A DNA stretch of 64,000 nt, taken from assembly GCA_020310875.1 (NCBI GenBank), contig CM035437.1, forward strand, positions 45,382,556-45,446,555, read 5' to 3'. Positions within the stretch are counted from its first letter, which is position 1, and every line of letters starts with the position of its first letter. The position numbers and the translations under genes were made by a program. Source of the DNA: Ceratopteris richardii. Its lineage: Eukaryota > Streptophyta > Polypodiopsida > Polypodiales > Pteridaceae. This document shows, in pieces, positions 22,536 to 32,857 of this stretch. The notes beneath the pieces were generated by a model. It was not told the origin of the DNA and ran no database searches. It saw only the letters and a program-made list of their open reading frames with translations.

Positions 22536-22835
22536 GAAGCGATACAGGTGGTAGAAGGTCACCTACGGACACAGCTGGAACGCAACTCAAAGCTTCAGCG
22601 AAATATGGCTCTACTCAAACGCCATCTTGCGGCTGCTCAGGAAGAGAATCGACGCCTGCAAGTACAAAATCAAGAGAACCTGGAAGCAGCTATTGAGAGC
22701 ACACCGGGGGCACCCATCAGCCCATCAAAGTTTCAAGCAGTGACCCCCGATAATATCAAGATCATATTGGAAGACTATGCCATGCTGCTTGAAGCACATG
22801 ATCAGCTATCGGAGGAACTGGGACAATTGAAGTAG
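22536..22835 (+). CDS. Element A ORF2, second part: coiled-coil continuation between two TAG codons
   Basis: This stretch is in the same frame as the first part of ORF2, with no gap. It reads as a continuing glutamine/leucine-rich coiled coil (NSKLQRNMALLKRHLAAAQE), then a short proline linker, then another helical segment ending EELGQLK before the TAG at 22833. Continuity of the coil on both sides of the TAG at 22533 shows that the stop interrupts one protein rather than separating two genes. Confidence 0.75.
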   Translation, partial: EAIQVVEGHLRTQLERNSKLQRNMALLKRHLAAAQEENRRLQVQNQENLEAAIESTPGAPISPSKFQAVTPDNIKIILEDYAMLLEAHDQLSEELGQLK

Positions 22836-24170
22836 AAACACCAAAAAGGACCAACAGCAGCCTCTCCAACCACCCCCTCCGCGGCTTCACTTCTCACAGA
22901 CTCAGAGGCCATAAAAGATCTCCAGAAATAGGTCACTGAATTGCAAACACGTCTACTACAATATGAGAGACCACCTTCCCCTCTAGAGGCTCCCACGGAC
23001 GAAGAAGTAGTGCACATTCCTGTGGAACAAACGTTTGACGAAGAATACGATCCACAACCATTCCCAGGAGGCCAACAAACAGAAGAAGCTCAGGACACAT
23101 TCGAGGCACCACGGCCTCCATGGCTACGTCAAGTGGAGGAAATTGGGAGTTCGCACGAAGAGCGCACAGTAGTGCAAAATCAGGCCATGAGGGTCATAGA
23201 GGAAACTGTGCTACAATCGGCTTACTTCAAGAACCTGTCATCAAGACGCCTCATCCTCTCATCTGAACTCCAATACCGGCCTTATTATATTATCTTGGCT
23301 GATTATAATGCAGAAATACAGAGAGTCACGGGTCAGATTCCTACCTTTGCTACCCAATTTCAACCCGAAGACCTTTCTCCAGAGGTGCAAAAAGGCAAAA
23401 TTCGTCAACCCACCTGGCGGCAGAAACTTCTAGAGACATATCCAGAAATGCTACGCACGTGGAACAACGCGCCTTTACATCTCCTATACAATCCATGCTA
23501 CGGTCCAGTTCCACGCCGCAGGTCTTGGAAGGCATTCAATATCAAAGTGCAGAACAATGCGCAATGCGAAGAATGGCTAAACTACCCGTACATTGCGCCA
23601 CCACAGGGACCACCATCGGTAGCATACATGATGGGAACAATTCGCCACTGGATGCCGCGATTGAAGCCCATGCAAGATGTAGCAGCGCAAATGATGCTTA
23701 AAATCTTAGATATGATGCAGGTAGTCCTGAAAACTTTTAGAAATGCAGCCGCACCACAGGTACGTCTCCCGGGGTTCAGCAATGGAAATTATGACTTGGT
23801 GTATGACATGAGCACCACCCCCAGTATTCGTGTGGCTTACGCCTGGCATGCACGCATCAAATACCTCCCTGCCTATTACAAACAGACCTTCGAAGAAATG
23901 TTCAGATCAGGTTTCTGGGAGTATCACTCAGAGATTTTCGCACCGAAGCCAACACACCTGCTCCATCTTTTTGCTTGTGAACAAGCAATGTACTCTGAGT
24001 ACTACACCACCCCGCAGCCAGAGGCCCCTGGTGCAATAAATTGGGATGCATTGGAAGCTGATCTAGCAAGAGGCTTAAGGATAGGAGAACATGAACTTGC
24101 CACCAATGTCATCCAATACTATATCGACCACCCGAGAGAACAAAGGTCTGTCAGGGGTGACAGACGCTAG
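22836..24170 (+). CDS. Element A ORF2, third part: C-terminal globular domain
   Basis: Still in the same frame. A third TAG lies at 22929-22931, after which the frame is open for 413 codons to the TAG at 24168-24170. An acidic, proline-containing linker leads to a well-mixed, probably globular domain of about 340 residues (segments such as WNNAPLHLLYNPCYGPVPRR and GTIRHWMPRLKPMQDVAAQM). I recognise no family. The stop codon abuts the polypurine tract. Counting through the three stops, ORF2 spans 1,442 codons. No initiator is evident just after the stops, so separate translation of this part is unlikely unless it starts at an internal ATG. Confidence 0.75.
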
Positions 24171-24181
24171 GAAGGGGGGCG
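24171..24181 (+). other. Polypurine tract of element A
   Basis: GAAGGGGGGCG lies immediately before the 3' LTR and directly after the ORF2 stop codon. It is the expected primer for plus-strand DNA synthesis. Confidence 0.9.
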
Positions 24182-24771
24182 TGTTGGCATACAAAGCAAC
24201 AGAGGAGTCATGCACAATACGGCAACAAGGCCAAATCATTTTTTCCATGGACTATTTACAAATCAAGTGATTTTAATCACTACACAAACATTGTAAATCC
24301 CGTTTTTGGTAGAATAGACTCCATTTTGTGCAAGCCGAGGAGTCCTCGAGCTTGAGGAGTATTAGAACTAGCGACACATCAATTTTCATAATTTTTAGAC
24401 TCTGTTTGAGCCTTCAAATAGACTCTAGAACCTAATTTTTAACTAGGCCGGACACTAGGTCTGGACAGGACCAAAGCTAGTTAGAAAACTATAAAAAGAG
24501 CTAGAGAGCTCATTTTTGGGGTTAGATTGTTTGTGAATTGAGCTTATGTAAGAGACCTTTTGATTAATGCAAAGAACTCCATTGTTCCTCTCCTTGTTCT
24601 TGCCTTGTGTGCGCGTGTGTGTGTATGTGTGTGCATGCTTGTGTGCTTCTCACCCACGCACTTGTGCCTTCACTTGCTCATAGTCTTCATACTAGTCCTC
24701 ACGTCTCCACGGATTGACAATTATGAGGTGAATCTTCTCACGTTGGTACTCACCATTGTGCTAGAGTGACA
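24182..24771 (+). repeat. Element A 3' LTR (590 bp)
   Basis: It is identical to the 5' LTR except for C at 24380 (T at 7611). It carries the same TATA box at 24490. The target duplication AGATC follows directly at 24772-24776. Confidence 0.97.
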
Positions 24772-25831
24772 AGATCCCTTGGCTTGCTAATCCCACTAGA
24801 GCTCAAAAAATGGATTTTGGATGAGAAAGTTATGTCGACTCAGGCTCTTGGGGGTCAAACAGACAAACCGAACGTCTTGGGATATTTATGTACTTTTTAA
24901 AGGTAGTCGTGATTGTGTGCATATGTCACAGTGCTATCAGACAATCGTGATGTTGTGCCAACCAAAGAATCACGCCAAAATTAGTTCAAAATTTGCAAAA
25001 AATAAAAACCCTAATTTTCAACCAAATCTGCCTGTCTATCTTGATCGACAAGGTTGTCAATCGTTATGGATAGGGTTGTCTATCGTGTTCTATCTATCAT
25101 GATGGACAAATCCATCGAGGTTTTTCTATCATCAATTGTCCGATGGATAGGTGTCAATCGTGATGGACTGACGTGGAGATAAACACTATCAATCCTGGCC
25201 TATCAGTCACGATGGAATGAATTGATCCTAAAAAATTGTCAATCACGTGAGGCTATCTTTCATGATGGATAGACAGTCCATCATGGTGGACTCTTTGTCC
25301 ATCATCTGTCACATGATGGACACCTGTCTATCATGATGGACATAGGTGTCTGTAGCGATGGACAGATAAAACACCCCTTTTCTAAAACATTGGTGCCTGC
25401 ACTACATTGGTGCACTTAGTTTTACCAAAATATCAAGTTTTGTGTTTGTCACAATTGACAGAGGGCTATGCCTTGTGAAATGTGCAAAGAATTTTTGTAC
25501 GTGTTGGAGCTGCTATAGTTGCTATGGATGTCGGTACCTACAAGGAAGCCCAAGAAACATGCAAAAACAACACACACAATTTCGTTCTCTCTTTTGCTCT
25601 CACAAGTGAAATGAGTGAAGGTGAGGTAGAGGTGGGGATACGGTCAAAAGCTCAAAATTTAGCAAAGAAGGAGATGGAGGTGTTAGATGGTGAGGAAGAT
25701 GATGATGATGAAAAAACTAAGAAAATTAAAGAAATTACCTAATTGGTTACCATCCCAACATCAAATCTCTACATCTTACCATCACACGCTTGTCCTTGAA
25801 GCCCATTCCTTGGAAATGACACCAAATTTGG
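24772..25831 (-). mobile_element. Element B, right part: outer leader with a decayed CGCG array
   Basis: Read on the minus strand, this matches element A's leader in order: the region around A 9370-9180, then a repeat array, then the sequence next to the primer site. At about 25031-25370 the array is degenerate; units such as TCTATCATGATGGAC replace TCTATCGCGACAGAC, so CGCG has often become CATG. At about 25806-25824 a weak primer-site remnant precedes the LTR. It is the direct continuation of 6715-7412, separated by the insertion of element A. Confidence 0.8.
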
Positions 25832-26503
25832 TGTCACTCTAGCACAATGACAAGCATCAATGTGAGGAGATCCATCTCATAATTGTCAATTTGAGAAGAC
25901 ATGAGGGTGGTATGAAGACCATTAGCTAGTGAGAATGCAAATGTGTGAGTGAGAAGCACACCAACATGCACACACATACACACACACACATGGCAAGACA
26001 AAGAGATGGAGCAATGGAATGTTGGATTAGCCACTAACAATGATTACAAAGTTGCTTTCTTACTTTAATTCCCAAAATATTGCCCTAAAAAATGAGTTAT
26101 CTATATCTTTTTATAGTTGTTCACTAGTTTTGGCCTTTTCCAGACCTAATGTCTGACCTAGTTTAAAAATAGGTTCCTATGACTACTTGGAAGCTCCAAC
26201 GAGCTCAAAAAAATACAAAATTTGATACATAGGTACTTCTAGTATCCTCAAGCTTTAAGAATCCTCGGATTGAACAAAATGGAGTTGGGATTATCAAAAA
26301 TGGAATTTGCAATGATGTGTAGTGACTAAAATCATTGTTTTACAAGGAGTAGGGATTTTGTAAATTTCATAGGCCTAGTTGTCGGATCTTCTTTGACTTC
26401 CTTGCATGCTTGGTTATGCTTGGTCTTTACTCTATCCTGACTTGTTTGCCTCATGCTACCTTGCCTCATCACACTGCCTTGACCTGCTTGGCTACTGCCA
26501 ACA
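25832..26503 (-). repeat. Element B 5' LTR, inverted (about 670 bp)
   Basis: On the minus strand it starts TGTTGGCAGT at 26503 and ends GAGTGACA at 25832, like element A's LTR. Matching blocks include the CACACA tract (reverse of GTGTGT), the GGTCTGGA region and the TTTTTATAG TATA region. It is diverged from A throughout and contains extra sequence between about 26395 and 26490. The partner LTR is not in the window. Confidence 0.75.
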
Positions 26504-29477
26504 CATATGCGAGAAGAACACTTCCAAAAGCAGATGAAACAACATTAGAAAAAGAGCTACTCCATGAACCTCGTGAGGCTCTAGTTGACCCACAACCCAT
26601 CCAAGCTAATCATCCACTTCCACAAGAGGATATTGTCATATTGGACATGGAGGGTCCATGGAAATAAGAAATATGGGGGAGAATTCTAGATCCCAAGTGG
26701 AAGAAGGAAGCCTAGACACAACAAAAACCTCACTTCTTAGAGTTCCAAGCATGTAGTGAATTGATGAAAGGTTACTTAACTCTTCAAGAGCCTATAATTA
26801 CAATGTCATGGAACGATGTGGAAACACGATTCCAATTCCCATCGCAAGCTCATGGAGATTACAAACAAACTTATAAATGCAAGAAGGCCAAATCTTTGAA
26901 GTTAAACCATATGTCTAAAGGATAAAAACAAGATATTGAGTCACACATTCATGAGATTCCTCTTGATAAGATCAGAGACTATAGTGAAGGCAATGAGGGG
27001 AATACTCTTTTACCAATCATGTATAATGGTATGACTACTAAAGCTATTGTAGATTTTGGTGCATGAGTAGATATTGCTACTCATATGTTATGGAAAAAGT
27101 GGAGTAATCCAACCTTACGACCCACTAGAATGCATCTACAACTAGATGAAAAACACATGGAGAGATCATTAATTCTTCTAGAAAACATTGTCTTGACCAC
27201 ATGCAGTGCTGAATTTGAGCATAACCATTTCCATTTGCAAATTTTTGAAGGCAAGAAACTATGAGCTTTTCTTAAGAAGAACATTCCTAAGGAAGATGAA
27301 AGTGGTCTAAGATTGGGGGGCTCATGCAATTTACATCTAACATCAAGGCAAAACACCGAAAATTAATTTCTAGTCCAATGCTTACAGAGATGTGCCACCT
27401 CCCCAATGGGCAATCATCCATGATACTGAGGACAAAAGCTCTATATTTTCGAGTCAGCCATCATTAGATGCACAAAGATACAAGTCTTTGGTTGTGTCAA
27501 GAAGGGGGAACATAACCAAGTCAACCACCCAAACTATCAATTGTTGATCCCAAATAGATATTAACATCTAATTTGAAAGAAGATGACTTTGACCCTTTCG
27601 ATTGGAGATATTTTAAGTTTCATCAAAGTAGCCATGAATGAACAAATGCACACCTAATTGTGATGAAAATGGCAATGAATTGGATGTTTTTATGGTGAAT
27701 ATTGTAGTACAAGTTTGATTATGTGAGTTACTAAGAGCTTGTGAAGTAATACCACACCCATTGAGTGATGCAAGATCATGCATCAGTGGCTATCCAAGTC
27801 TCCACATGGAAGGGACCTACTCTAACAAAGAGGATTGCATGAAAAATATGGTAATCATAATTGATCCTTCTAGCATGGATGATTCTATATATGTTATCTC
27901 CCAAATACATGAACAAGAGATGGAGAATGAATGAGACAAAGTCCTTACAAGTAATTTTTGAAGGAAAATATCTTTTGAATTTCTCAGTCACTTAAAAAAA
28001 TATCAAATTGAGAAATGGAAAATTGTTGCTTCAATGCCAAAGCAAAAAAAGACAAAGGGAGAGAGCTATAACAACAAAGAGGAAATGAAGAAAGTGTTCA
28101 TAGAAGTGGAGGACAATGAAGAACAATGCTTGTACATTACAAATGATTTGTCAAGTTTTGAGGAAGAAGATCTCATACACCTATTATGAGAATATCGAGA
28201 TGTCCTCAATGGGATGTATAAGTACTTAAAGGGATTTGATCTAGAGATCTATGCACATCGAATTCCATGGCACCATAGGCTCAATTTTTCAAACACAAGC
28301 CATACACATATAATGAGATTTATTCTTTTAAAATCAAAGAGATAGATGAATTACTTGCATCTATTTTCATCTATGAATTATATCATATAGAATGGTTCTC
28401 ACCTATAGTGTTGTCCCAAAAAAAAAGAGAAATTATGTGTTTGCATTAATCTCAAGAAAGTGAATGCATCCACCATGAAAGATACCTATCCATTACCAAT
28501 AATAGATAATTTTGTAGAGGTTACTTGGAAAAGATACGTACAACTTCTTATATGGTTTCTTTAGTTACAATCAAGTGTCTATCACACCAGAGGACTGACA
28601 TAAGACTGTGTTTACAACTAAATGGGGGGTCTATGCTTTTCTCATAATGTCGTTTGGACTAACCAATGCCCAAACAACATTTTGAAGGCTCACCCATATC
28701 TTCAAGGAATTTATTTAGAAGTTTTTGGAGGTATCTCTTGATGAACTATGTGCATATTTAGATGAAGGAAAACAAGATGTCACATACCTTAGAATGATAT
28801 TTGATAAATTCCACTTATACAAAGTGTGCTTGAATCCTAAAAAGGTGTGTTTTTATGCACATAGTCTTCAAAAATGCATATCAATAGATGAAGAAAAAAA
28901 TAAGACTAGTAACAAAGATAGCAAGACAATGGAATGCAAAATCCATGTAGATGATTATACTTTTGTGATTGGTTGCATCTTAGCACAAATTTCACATGAG
29001 GTAAACATGGACTTCCCAATAGCATACGCCCATAGACAACTCATCCCTACTATAAGAAATTATATGACTACCAAATGTGAAGGCCTAGGCATGTCTATGC
29101 ATTAAAGAAGTTCACACATAATCTATAAGCACATAGACTCAAGATCTTTGTAGGCCATCAAGCTCTACTATACTTTGTCAACAAGCCTTGTGCTTAGAGA
29201 AGGTTAGTATGGTGGTTCCTTTTTTACTTTGAAGTGGCAGTCAAGAAGGGTAGTAATGTAAGAGTATATCATCTATCTAGAATAAAAAATGTTGACCCTA
29301 ATGAAGCAATAAATGATGACTTACGAGACACTTACTCATTTAGCATAGCAATGGTACCCGCATGGGTTGAGTCAACAATATCTATTTTATCTTTTAGACA
29401 ATTCAACCTTTGTATGTAGTTCTCAAAAAGAAAACGTAATCAATGCTAAGGACTTGCACCTCAATGCAGGTTGCTTA
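26504..29477 (+). pseudogene. Element D, first half: decayed gag-pol related to element A
   Basis: Plus-strand translation follows element A's polyprotein from the region before the protease onward, with many stops and frameshifts. The protease region is clear at about 26940-27240 (EIPLDKI, then AIVDFGA for A's AILDSGA, with a stop after it). Reverse transcriptase remains lie at 28330-28900, with VSLDELCAYLD where A has YVDDLCAH. RNase H begins at about 28940 (HVDDYTFVIGCILAQ) directly after the RT C-terminus, so about 80 codons (the RT connection region) are deleted. RNase H ends near 29280 (VYHLSRI). The copy then breaks at 29477, where element E was inserted. It resumes at 37248. It cannot encode a functional protein. 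Confidence 0.85.
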
Positions 29478-29893
29478 TGTAGAGAGTACGTACGCGGAAG
29501 CAAAATGAAAAGTAAAGTACTCTCACAAAACAAAGAATGTGTGAGACACAAAATGAGTAGACCATGAAATGGGTAAAATCATGTGGATTAGAAATGAGCT
29601 TGCCAAGAGCATGGAGTAGGCTCCTCAAGCTTCTAACCAAGTACAAATGAGGGGAGAGGCCCTCCTTATATAGATTTGGGAGGGGCTCTCAAAAGTACAT
29701 CATATGTGGGATAAGTCTCCTGAAAGGAGAATGAATACAACTGGTAGAAGCACATGGCAAGGTACCCAAATACAAAGGAAATACAATATAAAATGGAAAT
29801 AGACTAGAAATGGAGTGCCTCCTGGATACAAAACGGAGATGCACTCATGCGGATACAAATGTAGATGAAGTAGAAGCAATCATGTCGTCAACA
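29478..29893 (-). repeat. Element E 3' LTR (416 bp)
   Basis: On the minus strand it starts TGTTGACGAC at 29893 and ends CTCTCTACA at 29478. The polypurine tract GCAGAGGGGT precedes it on that strand. A CTATATAAGG TATA box (read on the minus strand) lies near 29669. Confidence 0.95.
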
Positions 29894-30150
29894 ACCCCTC
29901 TGCAACTCCATTTTGGAGTGTATGCAGGCTGCTAGGGTATGTGAGAAAGGTCCAGCAAGAATGTATCAGCAGAGCAGCATGAGCACCAGGAAGTCGACGT
30001 CTGGGAATCCATAGCCTCCAAGTGGTATCGACCATGCGGGATCGCCAGGTACTCCATAATATGTCCACCAGATGGATCAAGCGAATGCTCTAGAGGTATG
30101 CCACCAACGAGGTACAGGAACATAACAAGATCTCATTGGACGAGATCACC

Positions 30151-31129
30151 ATTAGGGGAAAAAATGAACCCTGCATGGGCCTTTTAGATTAAGGAGTGAT
30201 TAGGGACGGACCAATGAGAAGAGGGTGGTGGACACAGTCTAGTCCCTTAATCACATAGGCTAGGCATAGGCTTCCATGGTTTTTGTGTGGTCAAAGAGGA
30301 CAAAACCCCCTGCAACTAGTGGTTTTAGTTGTGTGAATGGTTTTGAGAAGCTAGGGAATGAATTGCAACCCTTGGATTGGCTCAATGATCCAATGGCTAA
30401 GGTTGAGTGGCAAAAGTCAAGGCACCATTGAATATTGGCCCTTGGATTTGAGGGAGAGGAAGGGCTAGGATGTAGTCCATTCAAAAAAATGCGCGTTTGC
30501 ATACAAGCCGTCAGATTGCATCTGGAATCGAATGGTTCTATTTGAATTGTCCTTATTTTGAGCGCCTGAAATCTGGACCATTGGATGAAGATATCATCTA
30601 ACAACTGAGATTGATCTATCAAAAGGTAAAAGCGCATTTTTATATATGCCATTGGATGATGGGCTCATCGGACGGATGTCATCTCCGACGACAGTGCGCT
30701 CAGCCCCAAACGCGGAGCATCGTCAGATTCTTCTCCGATCGAACAGTGTGGATGAATTTCGAAATTCTTATCAGCCCCAAACGCGGGAACCATTGGATTT
30801 CCTCTCATCCAAGGGCCAAGAAACTTGCAGAGCATGTCAAATATATTCGTGAGATCTTCTCTCTCTTCTGTGGCGTCTCACACATGTCAGAGCCTCCCTC
30901 TCTCTACCATGTCATCCCTTTCAATCTTAGCCATTGAATAGAACCATCCAAAGGCCACAAAAGTTTCCTTTCTAATATTCAAATACAAAACTCTACTAAA
31001 TACTATTTTATTTGAGAATACCACTAGTGGTTTTTTATGGTCCCTTAATCTCCTAGATTAAGCTTTTTAATCCCTAAAAATTAGGAATCCTTACAAGGCC
31101 CATGCAAGGCTCACTTTTTCCCCTAATGC
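30151..31129. mobile_element. Non-autonomous terminal-inverted-repeat DNA transposon (979 bp) inside element E
   Basis: The left end ATTAGGGGAAAAAATGAACC and the right end, read in reverse complement, ATTAGGGGAAAAAGTGAGCC form imperfect inverted repeats of about 35 bp that continue with TGCATGGGCCTT. Element F carries the same flanking sequence without the insertion (around 45186-45194), which proves the insertion and shows a target duplication of only 2-3 bp (CC, or ACC/GCC). No transposase frame is visible. The interior has dyad-rich CCATTGGAT motifs and two copies of CAGCCCCAAACGCGG (near 30700 and 30773). The superfamily is uncertain. Confidence 0.8.
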
Positions 31130-32775
31130 CTCCATGGGAGAGAGATAGGATGACTCCATGTGGTACATAGGAACCTTCAAACCTTTTCCAATATCCACCA
31201 TGGGATGTGTATCACCAAGAAGTAGGTCCTGCAAGAGTGAGACATAAAGCATGAAGCATAAAATCATAGTCACATGGTAGTATATATGTGTATGCTATAA
31301 GCCGCCATGGAGTGTACAAAGTCCTGTTGTGTATCGGTAGGACCATGGAAGCCCCCTCTGAATCGAGAAGCTGGCTCAGAATAGGATCCAACTGAGTGAT
31401 GAATCCAAGTAGATGCAGGAGTGTCCTGTGGTAACTGAAAAGATGTTGGACTCCATGATTGGAAAGGTACATGCTCAAAATGTTATGGTAGACGAGGTAA
31501 GTGGACTCTCGAAGATAGGAATGGAAAATGACGAGTCACTGATCTTGGAGTAATGCCCAAATGAAGCTGAGGGGAAATATAAACCTTATATGATATGATA
31601 GGTATATCCATCTGAGGTATAAGCTGAGATGATATCTCTGACTCCTCATGCTCCAAAACTGTACCATGATCGGGAAAGTCATGTACAAAGAGAGCATGCT
31701 CCACATAGTGGGATTGTTCAAAACTAGAATGATCCCCCTCTGAATCTGAAATGGGAGGATCCAAAAGGGATGAATACTTAGAGTATTCATCAAAGGTGCA
31801 GTTTTTGGTTACTATAACTGAGTGACTCTTTGGGTCATAGAGTTTGTATGCCTTTTGTCACTCAGTGTACCCAATGAAAATGTACTACTTAGGCCGATCA
31901 TCATCATGGCCTTGGACATAGGCATCACTACCAAAGACGTGGAAATAGATTATACTTGGCTTCTGTTGAAAGTAAGCCTCAAATGGTGTTTTGTTCTTCA
32001 AAACATCTGAAAAACCTCAATTCTGAATATGTACTGCTGTCTGTACTGCTTCACCCCAATACTTTAGTAGAAGTTGCTTTTGTATAAGCATAACTTTGGC
32101 CATTTGGATCACACTTCGACTCTTTTGTAATGCAATACCTGGTTGAGTATCTTGCTTGGCTTGATACTTGATTCCATGTTGCTTCAAGTACTTGGAGAAG
32201 TTTTGGTTGACAAAGCTACTATCTCCATCAGATCGGATGATCTTCAAAGAAATTGGAAAGTCTTCTTCAACTATTTTTGTCCACTCCTTAAACTTGGAAA
32301 TGGCATCTTCTTTATGCTTGAGTGAATAAACCCATGTGTATCTAGTGAAGTCATCTACAATCAGGAAGAAGTAAATTGACCCACTTAGAGAAGGTGTACT
32401 CATAAGTCCACAAATGTCGAAATGGACTAATGCTAAGGGTTTATTTACAAAAGTGGATGCTTCTTTAGGCAAAGAGAAAGTTGTTTGTTTGTCACATGCT
32501 TTGAAATTCAATTCCACTTGTGCGATCCTAGGTAGACCTTTGACAAGATGATTGGAAGAGATCTTAGCTAAGTAAGAAGTGTGGCCAAATCTTTGGTGCC
32601 ACAAACTTGAGGTTGATTCTTTGGATACAAAGCAGGATAGCTTGTAAAGGCCCTTTTTTTCAATACCTTGAGCAATGACATCCTTTGTATGGGGATCAAC
32701 TACCTTAATTGAGGTGTTATCAAACCATACTTGTTTGTCCTGATCTGTAATGGCCTTGAGGGAAAGTAGATTCAT
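31130..32775 (-). pseudogene. Element E integrase and integrase-RT linker (defective)
   Basis: The open part 32017-32775 (252 residues) contains a GAG-pre-integrase segment (SLWHQRFGHTSYLAKISSNH) and the integrase core. The first Asp (VHFDICG) and second Asp (IRSDGDSSF) are present. Where copia integrases have NGVAERKNR this copy reads PGIALQKSR, so the catalytic Glu is gone. The same GIALQKS is present in element F. After a stop the reading continues with a typical integrase end (DPKSHSV, YDPK) and an acidic linker at 31483-31764. The RT that should follow is absent; instead comes LLQDLLLGDTHPMVDI, also present in F. Integrase would insert the cDNA, but this one should be catalytically dead. 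Confidence 0.85.
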
Positions 32776-32857
32776 ACATAAATTGGGAAGAAAAAGAACA
32801 TTGGATAAAGACTTGCATTCCCCCTGATGGTTGGAAATTTGAACTTTCCCTTTTCCT

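Larger units (their letters stand above)
7413..24771 (+). mobile_element. Element A: complete, young 17.4-kb Ty3/gypsy retrotransposon, Athila/Tat-like
   Basis: The element is bounded by 590-bp LTRs starting TGTTGGCA and ending GTGACA, and flanked by a perfect 5-bp target duplication AGATC (7408-7412 and 24772-24776). The order is LTR, tRNA-Asp-type primer site, 2-kb leader with a palindromic repeat array, gag-pol, a second long ORF, polypurine tract, LTR. RNase H lies before integrase, which is the Ty3 order. The primer site and the extra downstream ORF point to the OTA (Ogre/Tat/Athila) side of the plant Ty3 tree. I see neither the additional RNase H of Tat elements nor a chromodomain. The LTRs differ at a single base (T at 7611, C at 24380), so the insertion is recent. 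It sits in the leader of the inverted relative B. Four in-frame TAG stops interrupt the long frames. Confidence 0.95.

Noticed and set aside
19842-24170. ORF2 as a retroviral envelope-like protein
   Set aside because: No signal peptide, membrane helix or fusion-peptide-like segment is visible. Proline-rich and coiled-coil segments do not support an envelope. Position alone is not enough.
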